Positions 1 through 6,650 of a DNA stretch of 15,489 nucleotides are shown piece after piece. How positions within the stretch are numbered: position 1 is the first letter of the stretch; each line of letters opens with the position of its first letter. The notes beneath the pieces were generated by a model, which was given only the letters and a program-made list of their open reading frames with translations, was not told where the DNA came from and did not search any database. The stretch comes from Candidatus Aenigmatarchaeota archaeon. GTDB taxonomy: Archaea > Aenigmatarchaeota > Aenigmatarchaeia > QMZS01. The stretch covers positions 1-15,489 of the forward strand of contig JAGGTL010000064.1 of NCBI GenBank assembly GCA_021163805.1, read 5' to 3'. The position numbers and the translations under genes are program-made.

Positions 1-785
1 CCATTATTACCTGCTGCACAGCACCATGGATGTTGAGAAGTGGTTAATGCTTCTCCACACAAACAATTGGGCTCATTTGCTTGTTCGCAGGATAAATAAG
101 GACAGATTTTTGCTGCAAAAATAACTCCTCCAGTTATTTTTGGCTTCGCAAACATTCCACTTAATTTAGCACTTCCATCCTCTACAATAACCGGCTGTTT
201 GATTTTTGAAATATCTAAATATAATTCAACAGGACCATCAGAAGGAACATTTATTATCTGCACAGGTATTTCTTTACCAGATTTTGCATATTGTATATAT
301 GTATTTTCGGTAATATAAGTCATCGTTGCCAATCTCGTCGAGGTATATTTATATTTTACAGAAAATTCTAAGTGTCCCGGAATAGCAATTGTTCCCGGAT
401 TATTCGGCGAAGTTACTTTAAAACTAAATACTCTATCCTGTCCTGGACCTATTGTTTCATCACTATATTCGCAATTTTCTGGTTCCTTACATGTAAATAT
501 TCCTGGATTAATTCCAACATAAGTTAAAGTAATTGGTTTATCCTGATCTCTATTTTCTAAAGTAACGAAAATATCTACATCTCTATTTGGTCCTATCTTT
601 CCATCTCTCACCAAAGGAATATCTATTTTTTTAATCACAACTATATCTGGAATTTCTATTTCTCTTTCTTCAACCTCACAAAAACCTATTGCAGAGCAGT
701 ACTTCTCTCCAAAACCGTCCGGTGTTGTACACCCAGAAATAAAAATTATAGAAAATAGAAATACCGTAACAAATAATTTTCTCAT
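1..785 (-). CDS. Secreted lipoprotein, Cys-containing, 3' end outside window
   Basis: The reading frame starts at the ATG at 785-783 and stays open to the left edge (about 261 codons), so the C-terminus is missing. The N-terminus is a lipoprotein signal peptide: basic MRK, a hydrophobic stretch (residues 4-16), then a lipobox ISGC with Cys19 as the predicted lipid-anchored residue. The mature part is beta-rich and polar, with phrases such as IGPNRDVDIFVTLENRD and IGPGQDRVFSFKVTSP typical of CARDB/Ig-like extracellular domains (roughly residues 50-140). Towards the window edge there are closely spaced cysteines (ICPYLSC, NCLC, WCC), which could form disulfides or bind metal. It is divergent from the DUF63 gene with only 21 bp between the starts, so regulatory signals must overlap. 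I do not recognise the family. Surface location is inferred from the signal peptide. Confidence 0.75.
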   Translation of the reverse strand, partial: MRKLFVTVFLFSIIFISGCTTPDGFGEKYCSAIGFCEVEEREIEIPDIVVIKKIDIPLVRDGKIGPNRDVDIFVTLENRDQDKPITLTYVGINPGIFTCKEPENCEYSDETIGPGQDRVFSFKVTSPNNPGTIAIPGHLEFSVKYKYTSTRLATMTYITENTYIQYAKSGKEIPVQIINVPSDGPVELYLDISKIKQPVIVEDGSAKLSGMFAKPKITGGVIFAAKICPYLSCEQANEPNCLCGEALTTSQHPWCCAAGNN

Positions 786-806
786 AATTTAAATAATATA
801 TAAATA

Positions 807-1592
807 ATGTATGACCTTTTTGAAACCTATTTTATTAATCCAATTCTAAATTTATCTGGATATAACTGGATAAATAGCATAACTTATGCAATAATTTTAA
901 TAATTGCCATTTTTTTATTATATAAATTTTTAAAATATCTGCATATAACGATAGATGGAAAGTTCGCATTATCTTTGTTACCTTATATTTTTCTTGGCTC
1001 TATCTTGAGAGTTTTGAGAGATGCGAATTTTCTTACTTCTCCGGTTTTTGTTTCTCCTTTAATTTATATTCTAATTTTTCTAATTGCTCTTCCCCTGCTG
1101 CTCTTTTCTTTATTTTTGAAAAAAAGAACAAAGATTCCCTTCCAAAATTATTTTTTCTCCTTTGGTTTTATATTATCTGGAATTTTCTTCACACAAATAC
1201 AATTTGTTAATTTCATTGCGGCAGCGCAGATTTTATCTTTGGATCTATTAATTTTTGTTTTAATTTTTTCTCTTGGAAATTTAACCAAATTGACAAAAAG
1301 TTTATGGAACAAATTTACAATTTTTTCGCAGTTGTTTGATGCAAGTTCAACTTTTGTATCCCTTCAATTTTGGGGCTATTCAGAGCAACATGTTTTACCA
1401 AACCTTATTTTTGATTTTTTCGGAAACTGGAGTTTTTTTCTTGTAAAATTTATTGTTGTTTTATTTCTGCTTTATTTCGCTGATTCCAGCATAAAAAATA
1501 AAAATTTCAAAAACTGGCTAAAATTAGTTGTTATAATTTTAGGACTTGCCCTTGGAACAAGGGATTTGTTGAGGATATCTGCTTTTGTTTAA
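807..1592 (+). CDS. DUF63 family integral membrane protein
   Basis: A 261-aa hydrophobic protein with about seven membrane segments (approximately residues 22-44, 53-69, 80-104, 114-132, 138-158, 206-226, 236-250). The C-terminal half carries the conserved signature of the archaeal DUF63 family (PF01889): FDASSTFV followed by GYSEQHVLPN (177-199), and the end motif ILGLALGTRDLLRI (244-257). Length and motif order match the family, so the gene looks intact. The function of the family is unknown; the conserved FDAS, EQH and TRD residues suggest a polar site inside the membrane, which is inference. The ATG at 807 gives a natural start just before the first helix. The stop TAA overlaps the stop of the convergent pilin-like gene by 4 bp. 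Confidence 0.88.
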   Translation: MYDLFETYFINPILNLSGYNWINSITYAIILIIAIFLLYKFLKYLHITIDGKFALSLLPYIFLGSILRVLRDANFLTSPVFVSPLIYILIFLIALPLLLFSLFLKKRTKIPFQNYFFSFGFILSGIFFTQIQFVNFIAAAQILSLDLLIFVLIFSLGNLTKLTKSLWNKFTIFSQLFDASSTFVSLQFWGYSEQHVLPNLIFDFFGNWSFFLVKFIVVLFLLYFADSSIKNKNFKNWLKLVVIILGLALGTRDLLRISAFV

Positions 1593-1969
1593 TAATTTTT
1601 AATCAACATATTTTTTCTGCCGATTGTGAGAACATAATTCACTTTGTTTTTAGAAATCACCGTGAAATTATAACCTATGTAATATCCTTTTCCGGACAAA
1701 CATTCATCAAAACTCTCAAACAGATCTTCAATATCTCCGGCAAGATTTATTTTATTTTCAGAATTTTTCTCGGTTTTATTTATTTCCTCGATCAGATTCA
1801 GAAAAATCAAATCCTCATCATTTTTTAGAACAGAAGTATAATCAATTCTGGAGTAACTTTCAAAAATATTAAATAAAGTTAGAAGAGAGAAAGAGAATAA
1901 AACTGCCGCAACAATATACCACTGCCCCTTTAATTTATATTTTGTAAATTTGAACATGCGCGACCCCAT
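1589..1969 (-). CDS. Small pilin-like protein with class III signal peptide
   Basis: A 126-aa protein with a short basic N-terminus (FKFTKYKLKGQW), one hydrophobic helix (about residues 18-34) and a soluble, acidic C-terminal part. The K-G-Q at residues 14-16 directly before the hydrophobic helix matches the archaeal prepilin-peptidase site (cleavage after Gly), as in type IV pilin-like proteins. The start could be Met1 (1969) or Met5 (1957); Met5 leaves a tighter leader. The gene begins inside the end of the DUF424 gene (overlap 23-35 bp), which suggests co-transcription and translational coupling. The secretion ATPase gene lies upstream on the same strand, which fits a pilus or pseudopilus role, but no TadC/PilC-type membrane partner is in the window. 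The specific function is unknown; the pilin reading rests on the leader only. Confidence 0.6.
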   Translation of the reverse strand: MGSRMFKFTKYKLKGQWYIVAAVLFSFSLLTLFNIFESYSRIDYTSVLKNDEDLIFLNLIEEINKTEKNSENKINLAGDIEDLFESFDECLSGKGYYIGYNFTVISKNKVNYVLTIGRKNMLIKNY

Positions 1970-2231
1970 CTATAAATTTCACATTTTCCTTATTTATCAA
2001 TTTCAATTCTGCCGCCAAATTAACAATTTTGTTTCCAATCAAATTTATTATTTTTGCTTCCTCTAAGAGAGGGATAATTTCTTCCTCTTTAGCAAACTTC
2101 TCAAAATAAAAACTTTTCTTTATTTCAAAATCAATCTCTCCAAATTTCAGTTTTTTTCCGAGAATTTCTCTGTCGCAGGCAGCAAGCAATTTATCTCTTT
2201 TAAAATATTTGCAGGCGAACTCAATTATCAT
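1935..2231 (-). CDS. DUF424 family protein
   Basis: A 98-aa protein matching the archaeal DUF424 family (PF04242). Characteristic pieces in order are AACDREILGKKLKFGEIDFEI, then a segment with an Asn-Leu-Ile-Gly-Asn core (INLIGNKIVNLAAELKLI) and a closing GVAHVQIYKI, equivalent to the family's G(V)PHAQ ending. The open frame extends to an upstream Met at 2324, but the 31 extra residues are hydrophobic, unlike the family, and would make the protein about a third too long. The internal ATG at 2231 gives the usual length of about 95-100 residues and is chosen here. The family is nearly universal in archaea and its role is unsettled. The 3' end overlaps the start of the pilin-like gene. Confidence 0.82.
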   Translation of the reverse strand: MIIEFACKYFKRDKLLAACDREILGKKLKFGEIDFEIKKSFYFEKFAKEEEIIPLLEEAKIINLIGNKIVNLAAELKLINKENVKFIDGVAHVQIYKI

Positions 2232-2235
2232 AAAT

Positions 2236-2367
2236 TTAAAAATTAATATCCTTTGTAAGGCATAAAATAATCCATAACGAATACTGATTATTTTTGAATA
2301 AATAACCCAAAAATAATTTGGCAAACATCTCTAGACCTTCTATGGAATCCAAATAATATTCGGGCAT
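2236..2367 (-). CDS. Possible 43-aa small ORF upstream of DUF424
   Basis: The 164-bp space between the secretion ATPase stop and the DUF424 start holds a 43-codon frame beginning MPEYYLDSIEGLEMF and ending TKDINF, with a hydrophobic middle (KLFLGYLFK, LWIILCL). Its stop lies 4 nt before the DUF424 ATG, the tight spacing seen between genes of one operon. There is no recognisable ribosome-binding site and no family match that I know. It could equally be 5' leader sequence that is open by chance. Confidence 0.2.
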   Translation of the reverse strand: MPEYYLDSIEGLEMFAKLFLGYLFKNNQYSLWIILCLTKDINF

Positions 2368-2395
2368 CAAGCCAGTAATTTTATCAATTTAATTT

Positions 2396-4633
2396 TTATC
2401 TCTTCTCCTTAACATACTTCTTAAACCAAGTTAACCATCTGTTATAAATCTCTTTTGAATCCAAAGCTCCCAATTCTTTTCTAACTTCTTCTGAAAAAAT
2501 ATGAAACATGGAATTTGAAAGAACAACGCTGTTTGCTTCCATAATATCCAATTTCTTCGTTGCAATTGCGGTTTTTACAATTGTATCAAGGATATTTGCT
2601 CTTAAATTAATATTGTTCCAGACTGCATCCCAGTTTCCCTTCCACTCTTTTACATTTTTCGCAATTGAATTTATTATCTCGCTTTCTCCCGCCAGCAAAG
2701 TTGTTGTTGGCTCAAGTTCATCTTTTTTGGCATTATATTCAAGAAGATTGACAAATCCTCTTTCCTCTCCGGGGTCTTCTTTCCAATGTTTTCTGATTTC
2801 CGTAAATTCAACCGTTCTCCTGAAGGAATGCAAACCATCTGCACTTTTTAAAGTGTTATTTATTATTACAAGATCAGTTGCCTTAAAACTTGTTGGAGGA
2901 ACGCCCAAATCATTTACAACCCTATCAAATAAACCATAAGCGCTTTCTCCATGTATAGTGCCTGCGACAACATTTGCCATTGCACCTATTCTCATAGCCT
3001 CATAAAGAGCTAAAGCCTCCTTGCTTCTAACTTCTCCAATTATTAAACAAGAATCTCCCAATCTGAGAGACACTCTCAAAGCTTCTTCTGCGGGAAGTTC
3101 TGTTTCAACCATCGTTATAACAGATCTTGATTTTAATCTCGTTACATTAAATCCAAGTTCTCTGAATTTGGTAAGAGGCAATTCCAAAGTATCTTCTACC
3201 GAAATAATTCTTTTATTTTTCATTATTTGTGAAATTATAGCAGCCAATAAACTTGTTTTTCCCGAACTTCTTGTCCCGCCAACCAACATGGATCTTCCAC
3301 CATCAATTATAAACCAGAGCAGACCGCTTGCTAAAGGATTAATCATTTTCTGAAAAATAAATAGCGGAAATGTCCAGGGCTTTTCTCTGTGTCTTCTTAA
3401 AGCGAACCCAAGACCTTCTGGAGATAAGGTTTGCATTATTGCACAAACTCTTGCCTTCCCTCCGGGAACAGATATTTCTGCATCTAAAACAGGATTTGCT
3501 TCATCCAATGGTCTTCCAGAACTCAATCGCAATCTTGTTGCCAATAATTCTGCATCTTCCCTTGTTTGCGTTATGTTTGTCTGGCATTCGCCGTATTTAC
3601 CATGATAAAGATATATGGGAGAAGAACCTGGAGGAGAATTAACATAAACATCCTGAACATTATCATCGGACAAAATTAATTCCAGAATTCCAATTCCTGC
3701 CGTATATCTAACGAGAATATTTGAAATAATTTTCAGTCTTTCTTCTGGAATATTTGAATTGGAAAGTTCTCTTAGCATATCGAGACCTATATTGTAAAAA
3801 CTTTTTCTTACTTCTGCCGAAGCAAATTCTTCCCTTTCCAGAGGTCTGTGTCTCGCCATGTATCTCTTTGCCTGATCAAGCAAAGCATATTCTTCCTCCT
3901 CCAAACCAAATTCTATGGGAATGATATGATATAAAATTCTCACTTCATGGGGTATTTTATAAATTTCAACTTTTGCATCCCGGATTTGATAATTGTCAAT
4001 TAATTCTGCTTTTTCCGGTGGAGTAGCCTGATATTTTGTGTAAGTGAAATTAGGCCTAACGGAAGGAATAAAAAATTGTCTGTAAACTGATCTGTCTCCT
4101 ACTTTATATCCGGGCAAAAATTCCAGACTCTTCTTGATCAGGACTGTTTCCTTCAATAAATCTCTAAGAGGTAATAAGGTATTGTTTAAATAGTGTTCAT
4201 AACATTCTTTGCAGATTCCTTTAGTCCTTTCATGCATAACTTTTGTGTGTCTTATTCTCCTGACCAGCAATACATAAGCACCTATGGGGTCATTCCGCAG
4301 TTTTGTTAAAATTATATTTTGCAAAAAATCCATTCTCTTTGAAACACATCGGTCGCATTTTTCTGTAACTAGATTTTTTTTGGAAAACAATTTCAAATCC
4401 CTTGTTATTCTTTCATAAATTTTGGCTATTTCGAGCAACATTTGAGTTTGCTCAAAATTATATTCATATTCTCTCTCTTTTGATAAAATAATTGTTTTGG
4501 CATCTTTAACGGCAATTAACTTGTTTAAAACATCAGCCATGCATTCTGGAAAATCTTCAATTGAAGAACCATATATGCAATTCAAGCAATTTATTTTTAA
4601 AACACCATCTTTATATGTGTATTTTTCTAGCAT
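2396..4633 (-). CDS. Type II/IV secretion system ATPase (TadA/VirB11/GspE-like)
   Basis: A 745-aa hexameric-type secretion ATPase that would power assembly of a type IV pilus-like or secretion machine at the inner face of the membrane. The motor half is complete: Walker A GGTRSSGKTS (452-461), Asp box EDTLELP (480-486), Walker B CLIIGEVR (529-536, Glu534) and the His box around GTIHGE (558-563). Before it lies the usual N2-like domain with GIGILELILSDDNVQDVYVN (313-332). The N-terminal 180 residues are a distinct domain with Cys16/Cys19, Cys31, CDRC (93-96) and CKEC (141-144); the last two pairs look like a zinc-binding site. The region after about residue 630 is an extra helical tail. It starts 37 bp after the SepCysS gene on the same strand. 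No membrane platform gene (TadC) adjoins it here. Confidence 0.88.
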   Translation of the reverse strand: MLEKYTYKDGVLKINCLNCIYGSSIEDFPECMADVLNKLIAVKDAKTIILSKEREYEYNFEQTQMLLEIAKIYERITRDLKLFSKKNLVTEKCDRCVSKRMDFLQNIILTKLRNDPIGAYVLLVRRIRHTKVMHERTKGICKECYEHYLNNTLLPLRDLLKETVLIKKSLEFLPGYKVGDRSVYRQFFIPSVRPNFTYTKYQATPPEKAELIDNYQIRDAKVEIYKIPHEVRILYHIIPIEFGLEEEEYALLDQAKRYMARHRPLEREEFASAEVRKSFYNIGLDMLRELSNSNIPEERLKIISNILVRYTAGIGILELILSDDNVQDVYVNSPPGSSPIYLYHGKYGECQTNITQTREDAELLATRLRLSSGRPLDEANPVLDAEISVPGGKARVCAIMQTLSPEGLGFALRRHREKPWTFPLFIFQKMINPLASGLLWFIIDGGRSMLVGGTRSSGKTSLLAAIISQIMKNKRIISVEDTLELPLTKFRELGFNVTRLKSRSVITMVETELPAEEALRVSLRLGDSCLIIGEVRSKEALALYEAMRIGAMANVVAGTIHGESAYGLFDRVVNDLGVPPTSFKATDLVIINNTLKSADGLHSFRRTVEFTEIRKHWKEDPGEERGFVNLLEYNAKKDELEPTTTLLAGESEIINSIAKNVKEWKGNWDAVWNNINLRANILDTIVKTAIATKKLDIMEANSVVLSNSMFHIFSEEVRKELGALDSKEIYNRWLTWFKKYVKEKR

Positions 4634-4670
4634 AATATGGCTTTACGTTTTAAAAATAAGTTGCGAAGTT

Positions 4671-5774
4671 CTATTTGACAATTTCCCCAAAAGCTTTAAC
4701 AACCCTGTCAATTTCTTCTTTTGTCAGTTGGTAGGTTGAAATCTTGAAGTTTTTTGTTAAACCCGGTTTTATTCCTCCTATTCCCCTCTTTTTTAGTTCA
4801 TGATATAAAAAATAACCTCTCTTTTTGTGTTTCTTTGAAATTTCATATATTGGTTTTGCTTCGAAAAACATCAAATCATGATTGTGCGGTTTTTCCCCCA
4901 ATTGCTTCAAACCAAGTTTTTCCATTTCCCCTGAAAAATATCTCGCTTTTTCAACTTCTTTATTCCAATATTTAATTCTTTCTCTAACAATTGGAAATGA
5001 AGCTATCAAAGTTATTATGGAGGGTCCTCTGGAAGAACAGCCAAGCATCTCTATTTCCTTATTGGGAAAATACCTGCTTTTTCTTAAAATTATTTTTTCC
5101 CATTCTTTGTTAAAACCAAGAACACCAATTGGACCAGATGCTGCCATTGATTTGTGGCCCGAACCGATCAAAAAATCAACTCCCAATTTGTTTAATTTAA
5201 TTTCAAGTCTTCCCATAGAATAAGCGCAATTTAAAAGAAGAGGAATGCCTTTATTTTTACAGATTTTTGACAATTTTTTAACGTTGGGAAAATTTCCATA
5301 GTTTCCATCCGGATAAGTCAGCAAAACCAAAACCGGCTTGTTCAAATCTATTTTTTCCTCAAAATTTTCAACATCAATTTTGTATTCCGGATATCCCGAG
5401 TTTTCAACAATTTCAATATCCAATCCAGCTCTTTCTGCGGCAATATAACTCGAATAATGAGCATTTCCGTCTGCGAGAACAATTTGGCTTTTGTTTTTTT
5501 CTGCAACCTTTAGAGAGTTCATAACGGCAAACATAGCTTCCCTCGCCCCATTTGTTGTTCTTGCCAAATCGCAACCCAAAAATTCCGGCAATTCTTCATG
5601 AACAAATTTTTTTATATCCGGTTTCTCAATCAAATCCAATCTTCCGGGACAGAAATCGCAGACAGAATAACCATCTGCAAATTCAATCAAAGCTTCTCTT
5701 GCCTCTTTTGTAAGAATTCCTCCTCTCTGAATTGGGTTTAGATTAATTTCAAATTTTGATCTTTTTAGTTGCAT
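4671..5774 (-). CDS. pscS: O-phosphoseryl-tRNA(Cys):Cys-tRNA(Cys) synthase (SepCysS)
   Basis: A PLP enzyme that converts phosphoseryl-tRNA(Cys), made by SepRS, into Cys-tRNA(Cys): the second step of the indirect, tRNA-dependent cysteine pathway. Length (367 aa) is normal. Visible signatures are the start NLNPIQRGGILT, the DGYSVCDFCPGRLD segment with catalytic Cys39 and Cys42, ARTTNGAREA (71-80), the PLP lysine Lys208 in GSGHKS, and the third conserved Cys246 in LGCSSRG. Cys39 and Cys42 coincide with the numbering of the characterised Archaeoglobus fulgidus enzyme, and Cys246 is one residue off its Cys247, so the enzyme looks active. It sits 22 bp after uL5 on the same strand, so uL5-pscS-ATPase may be one transcript. 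SepRS and SepCysE are not in the window. Confidence 0.93.
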   Translation of the reverse strand: MQLKRSKFEINLNPIQRGGILTKEAREALIEFADGYSVCDFCPGRLDLIEKPDIKKFVHEELPEFLGCDLARTTNGAREAMFAVMNSLKVAEKNKSQIVLADGNAHYSSYIAAERAGLDIEIVENSGYPEYKIDVENFEEKIDLNKPVLVLLTYPDGNYGNFPNVKKLSKICKNKGIPLLLNCAYSMGRLEIKLNKLGVDFLIGSGHKSMAASGPIGVLGFNKEWEKIILRKSRYFPNKEIEMLGCSSRGPSIITLIASFPIVRERIKYWNKEVEKARYFSGEMEKLGLKQLGEKPHNHDLMFFEAKPIYEISKKHKKRGYFLYHELKKRGIGGIKPGLTKNFKISTYQLTKEEIDRVVKAFGEIVK

Positions 5775-5796
5775 AATTAAATCTATTAATTATAAC

Positions 5797-6294
5797 TCAA
5801 ACTATCTCCACATTAAAATTATCTTTCATAAAATTAATTGCTTCCTCGGATGAAATCCTGTGTTTTTTTCCTATCTTTGTTTTTCCGAATCCAGGCCTTC
5901 TCAGGGTAACGCAAACATCTAAACCGAAAATTGGTATTTTTGGATCATATTCTATTCCAGGGATTTCAATATATTCTGGAATGCCGAAAGAGAAGGTTCT
6001 TCCGGAGAAACATCTTTTGTTTAATTTGTTTTCTTTTGCTTTTAAAAGTCTATCCAATAATTTCTTTGTTTCTTCACCCCTGATGGTAACAATTACTCCA
6101 ATATCACGACCTTTGGCAACACCAAAAGTTGTCCTTTTCTTGGTCTTTCTATAAACGGCTTTTCTATTGGTTATTCTCTCTAAAATTGTTTTTGCATTTT
6201 CAAGATTTTCTCCCGGTTCTCCAACACCTATATTTAATACTAATTTCTCAATTTTTATCTCCCTCATTTTATTTTCTGTCGCTTTCTCCATCAT
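5797..6294 (-). CDS. rpl5: Large-subunit ribosomal protein uL5
   Basis: A 165-aa uL5, which binds 5S rRNA and contacts the P-site tRNA in the central protuberance of the 50S subunit. Diagnostic stretches are KLVLNIGVGEPGENL (residues 18-32), KTKKRTTFGVAKGRDIGVIV (50-69), a SFGIPEYIEIPGIEYDP block (102-118) and the C-terminal LRRPGFGKTKIGKKH (131-145). The family core starts around MREIKIEKLV, so Met10 (6267) is an alternative start to Met1 (6294); neither has a clear Shine-Dalgarno. The gene is not in the usual spc order (uS14 and uS8 do not follow); SepCysS follows instead. It begins 42 bp downstream of the tRNA-Leu 3' end on the same strand, so co-transcription with the tRNA is possible. 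Confidence 0.95.
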   Translation of the reverse strand: MMEKATENKMREIKIEKLVLNIGVGEPGENLENAKTILERITNRKAVYRKTKKRTTFGVAKGRDIGVIVTIRGEETKKLLDRLLKAKENKLNKRCFSGRTFSFGIPEYIEIPGIEYDPKIPIFGLDVCVTLRRPGFGKTKIGKKHRISSEEAINFMKDNFNVEIV

Positions 6295-6350
6295 TAAATT
6301 CTCTGTTTAAAAATAAATTAAGGTTTAAAAATAGGATGCGGGGGGAGAGA

Positions 6351-6410
6351 TTTTCGAAACAAAGTTTTCTTTTGGCTTGAGGGTTTTCTTTTACCAAAAG
6401 AAAAGCCTCA
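6351..6410 (-). other. tRNA-Leu intron 3, T-loop 59/60 (60 nt)
   Basis: The T-stem halves are separated by 73 nt. The T-loop start TTCG (6416-6413) pairs with CGAA (6356-6353) to form the 4-bp helix. The 5' bulge is A-A^T (6412-6410) and the 3' bulge A-A^T (6352-6350), an exact 3-4-3 motif. Splicing gives the loop TTCGAAT. The intron interior has TTTTCTTTT (6404-6396) pairing with AAAAGAAAA (6392-6384) across a GGT loop, and a second copy of AAAAGAAAAC (6375-6366) that could pair instead. Confidence 0.82.
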
Positions 6411-6432
6411 TTCGAACTCTCGAAGGGACTTT

Positions 6433-6466
6433 TATGGAGCCAATATTTTCTTTAAAAAAGAATGGC
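6433..6466 (-). other. tRNA-Leu intron 2, variable arm (about 34 nt)
   Basis: The stretch between the anticodon stem and the T-stem is 51 nt, far longer than a tRNA-Leu variable arm. It holds a hairpin, GCCA (6466-6463) with TGGC (6442-6439), extended by TTCTTT/AAAGAA. TGGG (6472-6469) can pair with TCCA (6438-6435) as a central helix; the 3' bulge TA^A is 6434-6432. The 5' bulge is only clearly 2 nt (TA, 6468-6467), so the motif is relaxed and the exact ends may shift. Removal leaves a 17-nt variable arm with a GGG/CCC stem. Confidence 0.65.
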
Positions 6467-6478
6467 TACCCACAAGGT

Positions 6479-6518
6479 TTCCTAAAGCCAAAAACAATCT
6501 GGGCTTCGCACTTATATA
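6479..6518 (-). other. tRNA-Leu intron 1, canonical 37/38 site (40 nt)
   Basis: The intron lies in the anticodon loop. Loop bases CTTA (6524-6521) pair with TAGG (6484-6481) to give the 4-bp central helix (C-G, U-G, U-A, A-U). The 5' bulge is G-G^T (6520-6518) and the 3' bulge A-A^A (6480-6478), each cut between the second and third base, an exact 3-4-3 bulge-helix-bulge. Inside, AAGCC (6506-6502) can pair with GGCTT (6489-6485), with an unpaired stretch on the 5' side. Confidence 0.82.
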
Positions 6519-6582
6519 CCTAAGCCTTGCGCCTTTAGCCTATATTTGACCACTTGGCTACCCCCGCATAATTTATCAGTAT

Positions 6583-6592
6583 TTTATAAATT
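6583..6592 (-). promoter_or_regulatory. TATA-like element upstream of tRNA-Leu
   Basis: An AT stretch reading AATTTATAAA on the minus strand is centred about 20 nt before the mature tRNA 5' end at 6567. The spacing is a little short for TATA-TSS at the mature end, so transcription would begin within the first few bases of the tRNA or another nearby AT motif is used. Weak evidence in such AT-rich DNA. Confidence 0.3.
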
Positions 6593-6650
6593 TATCAAGG
6601 CATTCTAATAACAGTATTAGATATTTCTATTTTAAATTTTAATTAGAATT

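Larger units (their letters stand above)
6337..6567 (-). tRNA. tRNA-Leu(UAG) precursor with three introns
   Basis: A 231-bp gene that splices in silico to a class II tRNA. Acceptor GCGGGGG (6567-6561) pairs perfectly with CCCCCGC (6344-6338); discriminator A at 6337; CCA not encoded. Positions 8-9 are TA; the D-stem is GCC (6558-6556) with GGC (6533-6531). Anticodon stem CAAGG (6529-6525) pairs with CCTTG (6477-6473); the loop is CTTAGG plus A, anticodon UAG. Variable arm TGGG...CCC. T-stem GAGAG (6421-6417) pairs with CTCTC (6349-6345); loop TTCGAAT. Exons 6567-6519, 6478-6467, 6432-6411 and 6350-6337; introns at 37/38, in the variable arm and at 59/60. The spliced RNA is 97 nt, 11 longer than a usual tRNA-Leu because of extra bases in the D-loop. 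All stems needed for a tRNA are present, so I read it as functional. Confidence 0.85.

Noticed and set aside
2232..2324. N-terminal extension of DUF424 to the Met at 2324
   Set aside because: The 31 added residues are hydrophobic, unlike the family, and the internal ATG at 2231 gives the normal family length.
2508..2939. Plus-strand open frames inside the secretion ATPase gene (also 3021-3353, 3370-3642 and 4497-4739)
   Set aside because: They are antisense shadows of a clearly conserved gene, with no family features of their own.
6422..6472. Variable arm of tRNA-Leu read as one giant unspliced arm
   Set aside because: A 51-nt variable arm is far beyond the class II size, and an internal hairpin flanked by pairing TGGG/TCCA supports an intron.
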